64,000 bases of DNA from Lophius americanus (GCA_037951165.1 JBBDHG010000008.1:8090001-8154000); one strand, 5' to 3'; counted from the first letter of the stretch, positions 44,906 to 57,540 are shown. Notes: a model not told the origin generated them from the letters alone. Numbers and translations are program-made.

Positions 44906-45645
44906 TGGTCGAGTTTGAGTAATAGGGGTCTTGCGTAGCAGGATTTTTTCTTCAGTGTGGGAAAGTGTGTTAGAATAGCATTACTTATCAGGACAGAAGA
45001 GTGTCAGCGGAGCTGGGATGTACGAGAGGGAGCCGTCAGGAGTCTCCTGCTCTCTGTGTCTTACTAACCTTAAATGTTCATCCTTTTAGCTTTGACCTTT
45101 AATCCTGGCGACCACCAGCAGCTTCCAACCGTTGCTAAACAGCTTTGACAGATGTGACAGGGCTGACATATCGTGGAACGATAACATTTTGAATAATTAC
45201 CTGATGAAAATGAAAAGCACCTAGAAAGTTGTAATTTGCAAATGCCACATCCTCATGATTAAAGAGATGTTCCACTCAAAATCTGTCTTCTAATAACTAT
45301 AATTAGAATTTGTATCTCATTATCATTGGTTTGACCATAAAACATAGTTCCTGTCCCATTAAAGTGACAGCCTGATCGTGGTATTTTAAAAATTTATACC
45401 TTCTGTCAGAGAGTAAATGGGATGGAGCTGATGGGACATGAGGATGGATTAATAATTTTACTTGTAAATGATTTTCCATCAACACGTGATTGATGTTCCT
45501 TATTTCAAGCCTCTCTCCTCAAACTAGAAAAGGCACTGAGTCAAGGGTAAAATGAAATCAAGTCCGAATAATCCAACATGTGTCTTTCTAGTCTGACCCA
45601 TTCCCCACCTTCAAGCACAGACTGGTCCAAATTGGATTTTTAATT
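44906..45645. other. No gene seen
   Basis: Unique DNA without a recognisable exon. Confidence 0.4.
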
Positions 45646-45649
45646 AGGG

Positions 45650-45800
45650 AAAATATTTAACAAAAAGAAAAATTCTCGGTCAGACATTGGTCGCATAATT
45701 TGACAGTAGTCGCTCAAAAATGTTATGAGTTCTTTTTTGTTCCATGCCCCATCCTTCCGCCAAGTTTCATGGAATTGTTTCCAGTATTTTATTTAACATT
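45650..45800 (+). repeat. Common fish dispersed repeat fragment
   Basis: 'ccatccttccgccaagtttc' and 'atggaattgtttccagta' match the landmark 'ccttccaccaagtttcatggaaat' of a very common teleost repeat. Confidence 0.4.
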
Positions 45801-48375
45801 TTGCCATTCCTGACGGTGAACTCTGAACTCAAAAAAGTCGGAAACAGAGTTGAACGTCACCTCTAGCTGAGAAATGTTTTGAGGATGGGAGTGTGAACAG
45901 ATTGGGCAGAATCATCCCAGCGGAACATAAAAATCTGGCTCCTTCTGGAACACCTGTTTTCCTAAACACAAAACATATGGACATATCAAAGTTCTAGGTA
46001 AATCTAGAGTTGTTATATATATAAATATGAATGCACCAGCCTTTGCTGATGTTTGTAGTCTCAGCGCTCAAGTTGTCTTTTGGAACGTTTCCAGAAATAT
46101 ATCAGTATGGATATGAGCACATATCCATTGTCAATATCACTAAAATCAAATTACTATTCCCGCAGCAATTATCTGAACAGCCTCTGTATGGAAGAACCAC
46201 AGTTTCCGCTATGGTTTTCTCCAAATGATAGCCATTGATGATATCTCTCTGAACATTTATTAGAAGCTTTTGTTCTGGCCTTGTCCGGAAACTATTTTCT
46301 GATTGCTCCAGCTATCATGGGGCTGGTGTGGGCTTTTTCCTCGCTTTCTAATTCATCCAAAAGCAGTATAAAGTAAGTATAAGCTATTGGACTATCCCCA
46401 ATCACTCGTCTTCATCGAGGTGCTCTATGCTCAGGTGAAGATAAACATGTTCCTCCAATCGCGGAGCTCTGCTGCCTTGAATTCAGTTGAGCAGTGATAA
46501 TAATAATCCACCCCAGCAGACGATCATAATTACAGAGCGGGTGAGAGGCAGAGTGCAGCGTATTACAGTCATTGTTCTCCCATCGAACTAGCCGGCCTCC
46601 TGAGGATCTCCCAACTAAATGAGCAACTTCCAGCAAGAAACCTACAAGCGGTCCTCTGTCTGTCCAGAGTTGGAGTTAATGGGAAGTGGAACTTTTCCCA
46701 AAGTTCAACTCCTTGCTGCTGTCTGCGTTCCACACCACAGAGCCTTTTCTTTCATCTTTCATTTTGTTTTTCTTGAGAGGTTTGGATCCCTCGACTGCTT
46801 CGTCGTACCTCACCACCCCTGGAGAGCAATATGGGCCTCGGCCTTATCTTTGGGAGGCACATTTCCCCGAGGGAAATCTTCCTGCCTCCACCTTGGGCTC
46901 TGTACTTAAGTGATGAACAAGTGAAACATGGACGGTCTTTGTCTGCTCGCTGCTAATCAGTGAGGCAGAGCGCCGCTGCTGCTGCCATCTGGCCTTGGTG
47001 CGCTACCTGCATCACTTTTCCTTCCCCCTCTCTCCTTTTAGTCTTTCTTTCACTTCATCCCTCCTTCCAGGCAAAAACTTTTAAGTGTTCTGTTAACAGG
47101 GGTGATGAAAAAAGTCTCCTGAATTCAGCACTTTTACTTTTAAATCGCGCTCAAGTATTTAAGGTCAAAGAACTTGTAAAAAGTTATTTTTGCTGTTGGG
47201 TCAAAATATCCAAATATGGTGATTTTCATGTTTGACTTATATGATAAAACAACAATCAAAAACAAAAAATGCAAATTTGGACAGTTGTTTTACTATCTTG
47301 AACAGTAAATAGAATAAAATGACTCACCGCCATGTTAATCAAAAGTCGGGTGAGGTTCAGAAAATATTTCTTGAGCATTGCAATTCTTCTAAACTGATGG
47401 AGATGTGTTTTAAGAAAAAATTATATAAAACGTGTAAAATCACTCTGAACTACCGATAAAGTGCTCCAAAATCCCTTTTTTAAAAAAATGCTATTTGAAT
47501 CTATCTCTTTCTTAAATCTGATATGAATTTTTCTGCAATTGGATTTAACTTCACGTTCCTTCCCTGTCTAGGTTGATTGTCTGAATGTGTCCGTCTCCTT
47601 GTCCTGGCCATTACTGTTCTTTCTATTAATTTCAGTCTCTCATGGGTGTCCTCTCATGAGAGTCCGAGGGTAATTCTCCTCTTTCGTTTCAGTGACTCAC
47701 TAGGAGAGGTCTTGCAAATAGCTTTCCAGGGTTACCTCACACAAGTAGCCCGCATCAGTCTTTTCCTGATGGTCTGGAGCCACCCATTTTTCTTCTGTTG
47801 CCTTCCAGGCTTTCCTGGAAGTCGATAAAGTCCCAACATGTTCAGGTTAAATATAAAAGATACTTTGTTTCAACAATATAAAATGTATGTATCCTTAGTC
47901 AGAGCAGAGGTCTCCATAGAAATAACAAATATAAACTGCAGACACAAACAAACTCAGAATATGAATTTTCATATATTATGTGACATATCAGTCCAATATG
48001 ATCTCAGTACAATTACCATTTGGGGAAAATTGGCTAACAGACATTAATTATACCCAACAGACAATATGAGAAGTATGCAATTTTGACTTATATTTTACAT
48101 TCATTGTCCAATTTATTCATATGTTCAATGTCTGCTTCTTGTATATCCACAAGCCGATCTTCATCAAAATGAATGAAAAGATACACTTTAGGTCAAGTTA
48201 TCTCTTTACACATTTCTCTAAAACAAATAAGGCCTCATCTTTCAAACTAGAGAATGTGCTGTAAATTTCTTTGTCAGTACTTTGCTCGAATGCTCTATAC
48301 ATATATTTAAATCATATATAATGGAGATCTAGAAAAAAAGTTCAGTCAGAAAGAATATCCTCACAGTACGGCCAC
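45801..48375. other. No gene seen
   Basis: Unique DNA. The 46400-47100 part has near-even composition. Several 75-96-codon frames overlap in it (46619-46909, 46686-46913, 46960-47235) and none resembles a known protein. Confidence 0.4.
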
Positions 48376-48379
48376 AATT

Positions 48380-48612
48380 TCTGCTCCTTCCACTCTGTTA
48401 TCTTCACCTTTCACACATGCTTGGTCTCGATTACCTGCTTCACATGCCTGGAGCATTAATTGATATCAGCTGCACCCAATCAGGTAGTCTCAGTCATCCA
48501 ATCACTGATGCACCTGCCTGCTTAGCCTCATCATTACCTCATCATCGTCAGCTGATGTCTTTAAATATGACCCTCTCCATCCATTTAGTTCTTCCATGCT
48601 ACTGGTTGCTAC
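48380..48612 (+). repeat. LTR-like repeat C, copy 1
   Basis: It shares 'ctgcctgcttagcctcatca', 'cctcatcatcgtcagctgatg', 'tctttaaatatgaccctc' and 'gttcttccatgctactggtt' with the copy at 51451. The TTTAAATA word followed by a pyrimidine-rich start is like the core promoter of a gypsy-type LTR. No internal coding part is attached. Confidence 0.45.
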
Positions 48613-51295
48613 TGGCACGTCACTGATCCATTTTGCTTCAGCAAAAAAATAAAAAATACGTACCCCTCCGCGCTTCAGTGGATGTCTAAAGTAAGCTCTC
48701 TTGTCACCGTTACATGTCTGTATCATTCAATCTTCTCACACAGCGCAGCATCATAAGTTAGATTTCAGGCGTAAACCACAGCACAGCAAACTTGCAGCGC
48801 GTGAGTTGCACTGAAGGTTACTCCTTCCGTTGTAAACCATAATCATTTGCACATTATCCATCTTCCTAGCTGGTTCTGAGTCGTTAAGAATCACAATTTT
48901 TGTTGCAAATCATTTTCCAGCACAGGAGCTGCTAAAATAAATAATTTAAATAAAAAAATAAAAAATTCTGCTTCAATGCCGCAACTACCACAATGACACC
49001 AATATTGGTCCTGGTTTCATAAGGTTGGCATCTGTTACCATAGATGCATAAACTCGGCTACAAGGATCTATTCCAAAGGCTTAAAATATCGAGTCATCAC
49101 TCATTCCTATTGAATCCGTGAACTCGGAACTTCGGAATTTCGTTACCTTCTTTTGCCTGTTGTCCTGGTTACCATTAGTGATCTACCCCAGTTTTATGTA
49201 CATGCTTATCCCATACCGAAAAATTCTCTTCAGTTTCAAACGAAGAGAATAACAATTTTTCCGTCAAGATATTCTTACATGGTCCGATCATCTACATCCT
49301 TCAAGCAGCACAGCGCGTACATCATCAGATGCTTTACATGACACCAACTAGATGGTCTAAGGGAACGTTGAAAAAATAAAATAAAATGAATAAATAAATC
49401 CCTATTTCTACTGAAGCTCTGTTGATACGTAGCCCTCCTTTTTAAAAAAAAAATACATAGGAGATCACTTTGCTTCTGCTAGCATGCTATAACCACTGAG
49501 TTCCAGAGAGATTAGTACTTAAACATTTAAACGGAAAAAATAAAAATAAAGATTTTTAAAAAATGGATGATGGATACTCGGGCATGTTGTTACTAAACTC
49601 AGACACAGGGAGAGGTCAGCAGTGGTCATGTTTGTTTGGGGTAATGTTTTTTGCACTAAGGAGATGTCAAAAGAAACTGTTTCAAAGAATCGTTGATTGA
49701 GTATTCTTTAGCTGGCAGTTCGTGTGGGGAGGGTAAGGTTTGTTCTGTATTGAACAACTATTTCAACTTGCGCATCATTTGGTTTCTGCCAGGGATTATA
49801 TAGATGACAAAAAATATCCCTTAGCTGTTTATTTATGTGTTGTGCATTGTCCATGCTTGAAAAAAACAAAACGATAAAATAAATATCAAATATGCCTTTC
49901 AATGCAAGAACGCTATTGCATGCTAGTATATGATGTCCGCCTCTGGGTACGGAGCGTCACTGTCAGTTCAAATACCTGACCTTTGTTCGTCCAGTAGCCG
50001 CTGGCATTCTGTCATTGCATTACTTGTTGCAATTAGGTCCAGTCTCCTTTATATTGCATAATCAAACTAAAGTTGGCAATTTTGTTTCCGTTGGCCGATT
50101 CTTTGTGGGCTTCCAAGGACATTGATGTTCCGTGTTCCTCCCTTTGGACATCGGAGCATGGGGATGTAGGCCGCAACAGTAGTGTCACTGTTGAACTTTT
50201 TGTCGGTTTCACCGATCGTTCCATGTGCACTTCTCACCTCAGCCTACCTCATGCCTCAAACGGCATGCAGAAGCATTAGATTCATCAAAAAAAAGAAATG
50301 TTGGTAGGCAACAGCATTTAGATATATTAAGGCCTCAGCTGGCATGTAGCAACCCTTCTATATTCATGCCTCAGTGGCAGTTTTAGACAAAAGAGTAAAG
50401 TGGTAGACATAATGATAATCATGTAATGCCCTTCATCATATCATACTTAGCTCACATGTATATTCAGCGCTTGACCCATAAGTAAAGGATTCCCTCAAAC
50501 CTGTACCCACTGACATAAGGAATAACTATGCAGTGAAGGGATTGTGTCTTCACTCATGGATTAATGGTTTAAGTTATTGGCTCCCAACATAATAAGCAGT
50601 CTGTCCCTCAGGTACTCTTTCTATTTTTCATCCTTCATATCACTCATGATACAGAAGCCGTAATCAAACACCCTAGTTGTGGTTGCAGCAGGTAGTTCTG
50701 CAAATGTTCAAGTCTTGGTTTGGCAAGTTGTTCAATATTGAAGTTAACAAAGGTCATACAGCCACGCTTCTCATCAAATAACAATTGAAATGCCGGTTTC
50801 TATCTCACAAAGGTTTTAAAATATTCTGCATTACTATCTACGAGATTCTATCATTTTTGGTGCAATCATATCGACGAAGATAGCGATCACATGGATGTGG
50901 GCAGAATTACCAAGTTATTTATTGTTTGACTGGTTTCAGCCGTCGTGAGGGCGAGCTGAGTCACAGTTCATGTCAGGCTTTGGATGCGGGTGACGGTCAC
51001 GTTCATATCTTCAGTTCATTTCAATTGCCATTTTGGTAACTGTTCGGCAAACATTCAAACAACCACATCCGTTGGCCTCAGCAAGTATTTCCCAATTCGT
51101 CAGTCAGAGTCACACATAAGTCCAGTGCCTTGATAAACTTAACTACTAGCGTGCAACCATACATATCTACCATACGAGTGCTTGATAGTTTTGCTACCAA
51201 TGTTAAAATAAAATTTGAGATGATTTTGTCTGTCCACTCATTCCCAGTGCTCCTAACTTCAGTAAATGCTATGCCCTGTGTATTTTTTTAGTAAG
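48613..51295. other. No gene seen
   Basis: Unique AT-rich DNA. No repeat or exon recognised. Confidence 0.45.
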
Positions 51296-51299
51296 TATC

Positions 51300-51450
51300 T
51301 ATCAATTTCGGGGGATATTTCATCCTGTTGCTCAGGGCAGAGACCCTTCAATTGCAATCTCCCCAAAGAGTCTGAGCACCAAATACTTTATAGATTCATA
51401 CCACACATCTGCTGTGGTAATAAATCATTTCATCTTCCCTGATTGAAACT
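51300..51450 (+). repeat. LTR-like repeat C, right-end fragment
   Basis: 'gggggatatttcatcctgt', 'agggcagagacccttcaatt' and 'aagagtctgagcaccaaata' match, in order, the right part of the next copy (51725-51890). It ends with 'cttccctgattgaaactgt', the same end word as that copy. Confidence 0.5.
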
Positions 51451-51892
51451 GTTGAACTGTTACACCTGCTTGCTTAGCCTATCAACATCAGCCACCTCCG
51501 TCAAATCACTGGCACATCTGCATGCTTAGCCTCATCATCACCTCATCACCATCAGCTGCTGTCTTTGAATTTGACCCTCCATCCGTCTTGTTCTTGCATA
51601 CCGCTGGTTCGCTCACCCTTAACCTCCCCATCTCCACCTAGTCCTCGAAGATCCATCAGTTTCCTCTTTCATCAGGCTGAGCACAGTCATCAGCCGCCAC
51701 CACCAGTATCCAGACTCCAGAGGGGGGATATTCCATACTGGTGCATAGGGCAGAGACCCTTCAATCACAATCCCCCTGAAGAGTCTGATCACCAAAGACT
51801 TTCCAATAGACTATTATCCATCATCTGCTTTTCTAATAGAACATTAATGTTTTCGATATCTCGTCTTCTCTGATTGAAATATTGTATGCAAA
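51451..51892 (+). repeat. LTR-like repeat C, copy 2, near complete
   Basis: It runs from 'ttacacctgcttgcttagcc' through the same promoter-like block as copy 1, a Pro/Ser-rich 102-codon chance frame, to 'agggcagagacccttcaatc', 'gactttccaatagactatta' and 'tttctaatagaacattaatg', a degraded polyadenylation-like end. It directly follows a right-end fragment of the same repeat, as in an LTR array or a local duplication. It is probably an LTR; the family is unknown. Confidence 0.5.
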
Positions 51893-52515
51893 GACTGATT
51901 AAAGAACCATGGACAGCTAGATTGTTGTGCGAACCCCATGAACATCATGAAGATAACTTGTTTCCACCTTTTGAAGCACGGGTTAACCTGATGCTATGAT
52001 GATTCTGTTGAAGGTATCCACCGCACAGAACTAAGATGTCTTATTTGAACATCAAAGTTTATTATTCAGTCATATATCCAAAACAGTGAGTTTGCTTTGT
52101 GTGGCTGATTGGATATGTTCCACAGCAGGATTGTAATCGGAGTCCAGATGCAAAGTAGGTTGGTGCTGAACTCCAGCTGCTGAATATGTAAAGCTTTATG
52201 GAAGCTCCGCTTAATTATTGGAATAATCGGATTGAAGGAAAAGAGAGGCTTCTTTTATTGGATTATCAGAGATGATCCTCTACTACAAACCATATTTTCT
52301 TCTCCATCTACCTCACTCTATTCAATTAATTTTGATTCAATCAACTTTACCAACAAAGTTTTCAAACAATGTTTCAAAGTGTAATTTAGATAATTATAAA
52401 TATTAGACAGAAAAATACATCATTCATCCTCTTACGACAATGTAGTTTTCCAACGGCTTTGAATCAGGCCATTAAAATAATAAATGAATAAATAAAAGGC
52501 AAATAAAAAAACGTA
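51893..52515. other. No gene seen
   Basis: AT-rich unique DNA. Confidence 0.45.
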
Positions 52516-52519
52516 AGTG

Positions 52520-53480
52520 ATATGTATTATCAGGAGGCACGCCAATTGGCCGAGATGTTATACAGCCTGACGGTCGTAGGGACAAAAGACCTCAGGGAAC
52601 ATCAGAGAGAGGAGAAGCTGGTTGCAGCTGCTTCTCTGGCCTGTCGGGATGCTGTGGAGTGGGTGGTTCATGTTGTCCAAGATGGCCTGTCTCTTACTGT
52701 CTGCGCATCTCTCCACTACAGTCTTGAATGAATCCAACCTCCTGCCAAGCACGGAGCCAACCTTCTTGACCAGTTTGTCGGGCCTCCTTTTGTTCTTCTC
52801 TTTGATGCTACCTCCCCAGCAGAACTAGCATAAAAGAGGATGCTCGCTATCACTGACTGGTAGAACATGTGAAGCATTTCACTGCGTATGTCAAAAGACC
52901 TGAGCCTCCTGATGAAAAAGTCAGCTCCGTCCATTACAGTCAATGGCATCAGTGTTGTGAGACCAGGCATGTTGGCTGTCAAGCTGCACACAAAGGTATT
53001 TATAGGTGTGCACCATTTCAGTGTCCTCCGCTTGGACATTGACCCGCTGATGGAAGGGTCTCGTCCTGCGGAAGTTGGTGACCATCTCCTTGGTCTTGAA
53101 AGTATTTGAAGGAGGCTTCAGTCACTAAAGGCCCTAATCAGGTACCTCTTCTCCTTCCTATCTGCCCCTGTTACACCAAAATGGCCGTATCTTCTGTGTA
53201 TTTCCTGAATATGACAGATTCATAGTTGTATATAAAGTTTGATGTTTGCAGGATGAACAGGAACAGTGCCAGAACAGTTCCCTGGGGATCCACAGGGCTG
53301 CACATTGATGCCCCTGAGACAGTTTCCCATCCTGGCTAACTGCGGTCATTCTGTCAGGTAATCCATAATCCAGGATGTGAAGAAGGTTTCCATTTCCATC
53401 CCACCGTGCTTTTCTTTGAGGGATGGGGGTTGGATGGTGTTTAATGCAGTATTAAATTCAAAAAAATAATCCTCAATTAG
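52520..53480 (-). pseudogene. Rex1/Babar-like LINE reverse transcriptase relic
   Basis: In minus-strand order, FEFNTALNTIQPPSLKEKHG (53400-53460) is RT motif A with its TIQP follow-on. Then MDYLT, GNCLRGINVQPCGSPGNCSG (motif B, damaged), IKLYIQL and a decayed catalytic region come near 53170-53230. A 107-codon frame at 52716-53039 has CSLTANMPGLTTL and RRLRSFDIRSEMLHMFYQSV with IASILFYAS, which is the conserved region after the palm. ILDNMNHPLHSIPTGQRSS near 52600 is the C-terminus. Stops and frame changes are present throughout. Plus-strand frames here are shadows. Confidence 0.7.
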
Positions 53481-53489
53481 CTAGCTGGG

Positions 53490-54000
53490 CCTTCCTTTTA
53501 GTCCTATTAACTATTTTGCCTGTCACAGTCACAACAATCGGCTTAAAGTAGATCTAAGAAGATTCCAGATGTCTCTCTCGGCTTTTCCAAATAGATTGAT
53601 TTCACCTCATTGGAGTTTTATGGAGTTTTAACCCTTTCATCCAGCCTATTCCAGTTGGCTTGTGGTGAGAGGTGGGATACACCATGGACGAGTAAATAAT
53701 CACTCACACTTACGTCTATCAGAGTCAAAAATGTACATATTTTGCATGCATTCAATGAACTACAGAGAGAAGACGGCCTAGAAAAGTTTTGGCTGTAAGC
53801 CCACAGTGCTAGTTATTAAACCACCTGCTTTAAAACATACATGTAGTATTTTTTTATTTTTATTTTTAACTAAGTAAAATAAAATAAACAGTAAAATATG
53901 TTATTGAAATAGAATACTTTGATGAGTCATGCATATAATTATATCCATCATAATATAATGGAACATTTTTGGATTATTTGCTTCCTTCAATTCATTGGCG
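53490..54000. other. No gene seen
   Basis: AT-rich unique DNA. Confidence 0.45.
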
Positions 54001-54001
54001 T

Positions 54002-54433
54002 TGTCATGGTGTAATCGATTTCTGTTTTATTCAATAATTCCCTCTCCTCATATTTGTCTTTGTCTATTTTCTGCATGTGTAAGGGCCCTGATTAGTTTCA
54101 GATGTTTCTGTACTAACCTTCCCTAGTGTCTTTGTGCTTCCTCCTCTGTTTGTTAGATTGGGTTAATCTTCATTCCTTTTATGTTTTCACATTCAAGCCA
54201 TTTATTTACCTTTGTAACAATGATTCCTATATATATATATATATATTTAGTGATTATTTTTGACCGTTATTTTGGTCCGCCTGTCTGTGCCCGTTTTTCA
54301 TTCCCTATGGATTCCCTATTTAATTTTGACCTTGGTGGTCATGCCGGCTCCCTATACATTTTCTTTCTGCCTGCTCGAAAACAAATTATTACTGAACTGT
54401 TCTACTCAAGTCTCTACATCTGCGTCCGTGTCA
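54002..54433 (+). repeat. Probable solo LTR, gypsy-type
   Basis: It starts TGTCATGG and ends CGTCCGTGTCA, giving the TG...CA ends of an LTR. The body contains 'cttccctagtgtctttgtgc', 'ttagtgattatttttgaccg', 'ctgtctgtgcccgtttttca' and near the end 'actcaagtctctacatctgc', as in many fish gypsy LTRs. No gag or pol is attached, so it probably formed by recombination. The flanking bases do not give an obvious target-site duplication. Confidence 0.55.
54229..54246. repeat. TA dinucleotide run
   Basis: About nine TA units inside the probable LTR. Confidence 0.85.
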
Positions 54434-54504
54434 TTATGTTCTTACTTCAAAGGGTTAGTGTAATAGTCTCTAAAAGGCTCTGCAGATATTTCTTAGAGCG
54501 GCGT

Positions 54505-54600
54505 TTAGTGATTATTTTTGACTGTTATTTTGATCCGCCTGACTGTGCCTGTTTTTCCTTCCCTATGGATTCCATATTTAATTTTGACCTCGTAAGTGTT
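54505..54600 (+). repeat. Second copy of an LTR segment
   Basis: An 87-bp segment from 'tttagtgattatttttgact' to 'aattttgacct' repeats 54247-54333 with few differences, 258 bp downstream. It lies outside the LTR proper and is followed by unrelated AT-rich DNA. Confidence 0.75.
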
Positions 54601-55405
54601 TTGATCTGAAATAAATATTTCTGAGCCTCACTTGGGTCAGATTCCTCAAAATTTTGTTTGACAAGAGTTCAAATTTACGGAAAATATATTTCAAAAAAAA
54701 GTCTAAGGCTCTGCTGATATTTCACAGTATAACTTTGGGCATTGGCCATTTACTCAGAATACAGGACAGTAAGTTTTGACTCTTCTGTATTATGTGTGTT
54801 TGATAAAGTGTGTTTGTGAGGTATTGGGCTTGGGGCTGAAGGGACACTCGGGGCATTAAGGCAGATCAATATCAGGCAGGGTTTGCCATAATCTGCATCA
54901 GCCATGTAGGAAAGTACATTACTACCACTACAAAGTCTATTAACAAAACCGCAGGTCATGCATTATTGAATGGACGTGGTTTTAATTCGATCTGTTCCAA
55001 GAAATGAAAAAAAGGACAAATATAAATTATGCTACCACTCCTCCCGCTTGAAAATATTGTTTTTATTTAGCTTACTTGGAGTCGTAGCCTGGGAGGCATC
55101 ATGGCAGATGGATGGGAGAAGAGCGGGGAACTCGGATCAGATCGGAGCGACTTCAGGGGTGTATTGATCTGAGATACGGATCTACAGACATCCTGAGGGA
55201 TATCCATCTGTAAACAAGGACTGAGTGCAGCAAGAAGCTTCACCTCTGAATCACAGATGAGCCGACATCTCCTCGGGCTCAAATCAGCGCATCTGTGCTG
55301 TTAAAAGGTGTGAGTGTGTGCTTACAGACTTTTTTATCAGAACAATGGGCTCATTACACAGCTGCTCAGAAAAGATGACTTTTCTGAGTTGAGCTGAAAA
55401 AACAG
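54601..55405. other. No gene seen
   Basis: Unique DNA. The 55070-55320 part has even composition but no convincing exon. Confidence 0.4.
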
Positions 55406-55409
55406 AATA

Positions 55410-55560
55410 CATTGGAAGTAGTAGAAATAAGAACTACGTTCCACAGTTGAGTAAAAGAACAGTACTTGCATCAAAAATACTTGAGAACTAGGAGTAAAAG
55501 TATTCAGTATGTAGAATGTTGCCTTTGAGAGCCACCTACACTTTTATACAAGTCTCCAGA
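55410..55560. repeat. Possible hAT-type element fragment
   Basis: 'gttgagtaaaagaacagtac', 'ttgcatcaaaaatacttgag' and 'aggagtaaaagtattcagta' resemble fish hAT-like repeats rich in 'caagtaaaagtac' words. No terminal repeats or transposase were recognised. Confidence 0.3.
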
Positions 55561-55955
55561 GCAGCCAGTGCTAATGCATCAGGGCATCTATAGCTAGCAC
55601 AGCAGCTGAAGCCAATGCCACTGCAACCAACCAACCTTTTCAGGCTACACTGGAACAGGTGATCGACTGAGTAAATCCAGCTGTGACAGATTGATCAACT
55701 TAATGGACTGCAGGTCAATTTTTGTGTCTGAGGACAGGGGTTTATTGGCGGTTTTACAGAATGTGTCCCTAAACTTAAGTCACCGAAAAGAGCAAATAAT
55801 AAAACAGCACATACATGTATTACCCTGACCTTGATAAGCAATTAAAACGAGACCTAGCTAAATTGGGCTATCAGGCCCAGTTGATCGTTCTGATAAACAC
55901 TCTGTGGCAGAGAGATTTTTCTTCCCCTCAGTTATTATTTGGTCATATGATCGGG
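55561..55955. other. No gene seen
   Basis: Unique DNA. Confidence 0.4.
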
Positions 55956-55956
55956 T

Positions 55957-56462
55957 CGGGATATTATGGAATCGTCAGCACTGTGTGTCAAACGCAGATC
56001 CTTAATGTTAACGTTAATGTATAACCTGGGACCGTTTTAGAATTTTCTGCCCACATAGATCTTGGTGTGAAGAAAAATTGGTTTGTTTTTGGGTAGGATC
56101 AGTCGTACATTTCTGAAACTAGGGGAGCATCATCTCAAAATGTTCCTAGATAAAACTAAAAAACAATTTAATAGATCAAACTTTATACCCAATGGATCTT
56201 GATGCGACGAAGAACTACACTGATCAGTAAAGGTAGGTTTTATATTTCAGTCTTCTCATCATCATTTTTCAACCAACCATGCATGAATTAATTGCCTTGA
56301 TGAGAACTTTCTCGTCTCTTGGAGCTTTTTTATAAAATATCCAGTGGATATTACTTCACACCTAACTTAAGGAGTTCATACATGGTGATCGCTTTTACAA
56401 AGCAGGGGATTGAGAACTTTTCATGGATATAGCCGACCTTGTAAAAGCATAGGCCTAGCTTT
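55957..56462 (+). repeat. Dispersed repeat A, copy 9
   Basis: It begins with GTCGGGATATTATGGAATCG after the terminal hairpin is lost. It has 'cgcagatccttaatgttaac', 'cacatagatcttggtgtgaa' and 'actaggggagcat', and ends with 'gcaggggattgagaactttt' and AAAGCATAGGCCTAG, the same outer word as copies 1 and 2. Confidence 0.6.
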
Positions 56463-57315
56463 CTGTTTGCTTTAATAGCTATGATTGCACCGTGAATCAC
56501 TAAAAAAAAACAATGTGTTTAAAGTATGGCATTAAAGCTATACTGAAATCCTGAAAATTTGGTTAAAAAAATAATTTAAACTCCTTCTAAAGACAATTAA
56601 GGGAAAGGGACTAGGTAACATTTGAGATTGTTTACCGTGAAAGAGGTGAGGTTATTAAATATGAATTCAAAGGTGAAATTCATGTATGAGAATACAATTC
56701 TTATATATGCAGCCTAGAGCCGTCTTGTAGGTGGAGCAGCTGGTTGCCTCCACCTGAGCAGTTTTCACAAATTTCTCCTCCTGACGGGCCATTGATGCTG
56801 AGCATTAGTCACTGTACACAGTCATGTTTTCACTTTGACCTCCTGTCTAATGGGGGAACCCAGACACTGATGCTGAGCTTACCTCCAGCCACAGCTGATC
56901 TCATCCCATAATGGTTCATTACCAGACTGCCCACTCTTGCCTCACTGTGTTTGCCTGCTAAATGGCTTCCGCGGTCAGAGAGGTCCAGAGACATGCACAG
57001 AAACAGTCAGAGGCGTCAGCTGGGGTCAGCGGTTTGTGTTTACAGCAGCGGTTGTGTCAGCCCGGCGAACAGCAGTAGAGATTCAGCCGCCGAAGAATCA
57101 GTTTCACACAGCAGGTTGGTTAATGTGTAAGGTCGGTAGACACAATGCTCACGCAGGGTTTTAGAAATACAGACGTAAAAAACTGAGCATTCCATGGTGG
57201 TGTGGAACGGATGCCCAAATGAACATATTTGGACATCTGGACAGCAAAAATTAGAACAATAGCTTCAAAACCATATCAGAGGGCATTAAGATACATTATT
57301 ACAATAAAAATTACA
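56463..57315. other. No gene seen
   Basis: Unique DNA. The 56700-57150 part has even composition, and its 75-codon frame is not recognisable. Confidence 0.4.
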
Positions 57316-57319
57316 TTTA

Positions 57320-57540
57320 GTCTATTTATCACTTTATACGCGGTGCAACATCGTGAAATTTATCTCTGCATTTAACCCCTCCCTGAGGGAGCAGTGGGCG
57401 GCCCTTGTGAAAGCTTCACGGGAAGCTGAGGTTTCAGGGTCTTGCTCAAGGACCCATGGCAAGATGCCCCAGTAAATCCGACCCTTGTCTCCCAGTTGAG
57501 GGACAATCGCCCTCCCCACTGAGCTAAAGACGTCCTTCAG
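57320..57540 (-). mobile_element. tRNA-derived SINE, possibly a second family
   Basis: On the minus strand the head GTCTTTAGCTCAGTGGGGAG (about 57511-57530) closely resembles a tRNA A-box region ('TAGCTCAGTGGG'), followed by a B-box-like GGGTCGGATTTACTG. The body has CCTTGAGCAAGACCCTGAAA and 'ctccctcagggaggggtt', shared with the copy at 62915. It is followed by an AT-rich tail. Confidence 0.6.

Noticed and set aside
46619..47235. Cluster of three 75-96-codon plus frames
   Set aside because: They overlap in different frames and none has a domain or splice context. The composition simply has fewer stops.
52522..53109. Three overlapping plus-strand frames
   Set aside because: They are antisense to the Rex1-like relic.
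54181..54609. 142-codon plus frame with hydrophobic segments, considered as a membrane protein
   Set aside because: It lies within a probable solo LTR and its duplicated segment. The hydrophobic stretches come from T-rich sequence.
57505..57535. Possible functional tRNA gene
   Set aside because: The A-box region is good but the B-box is degraded and the sequence continues as a SINE.
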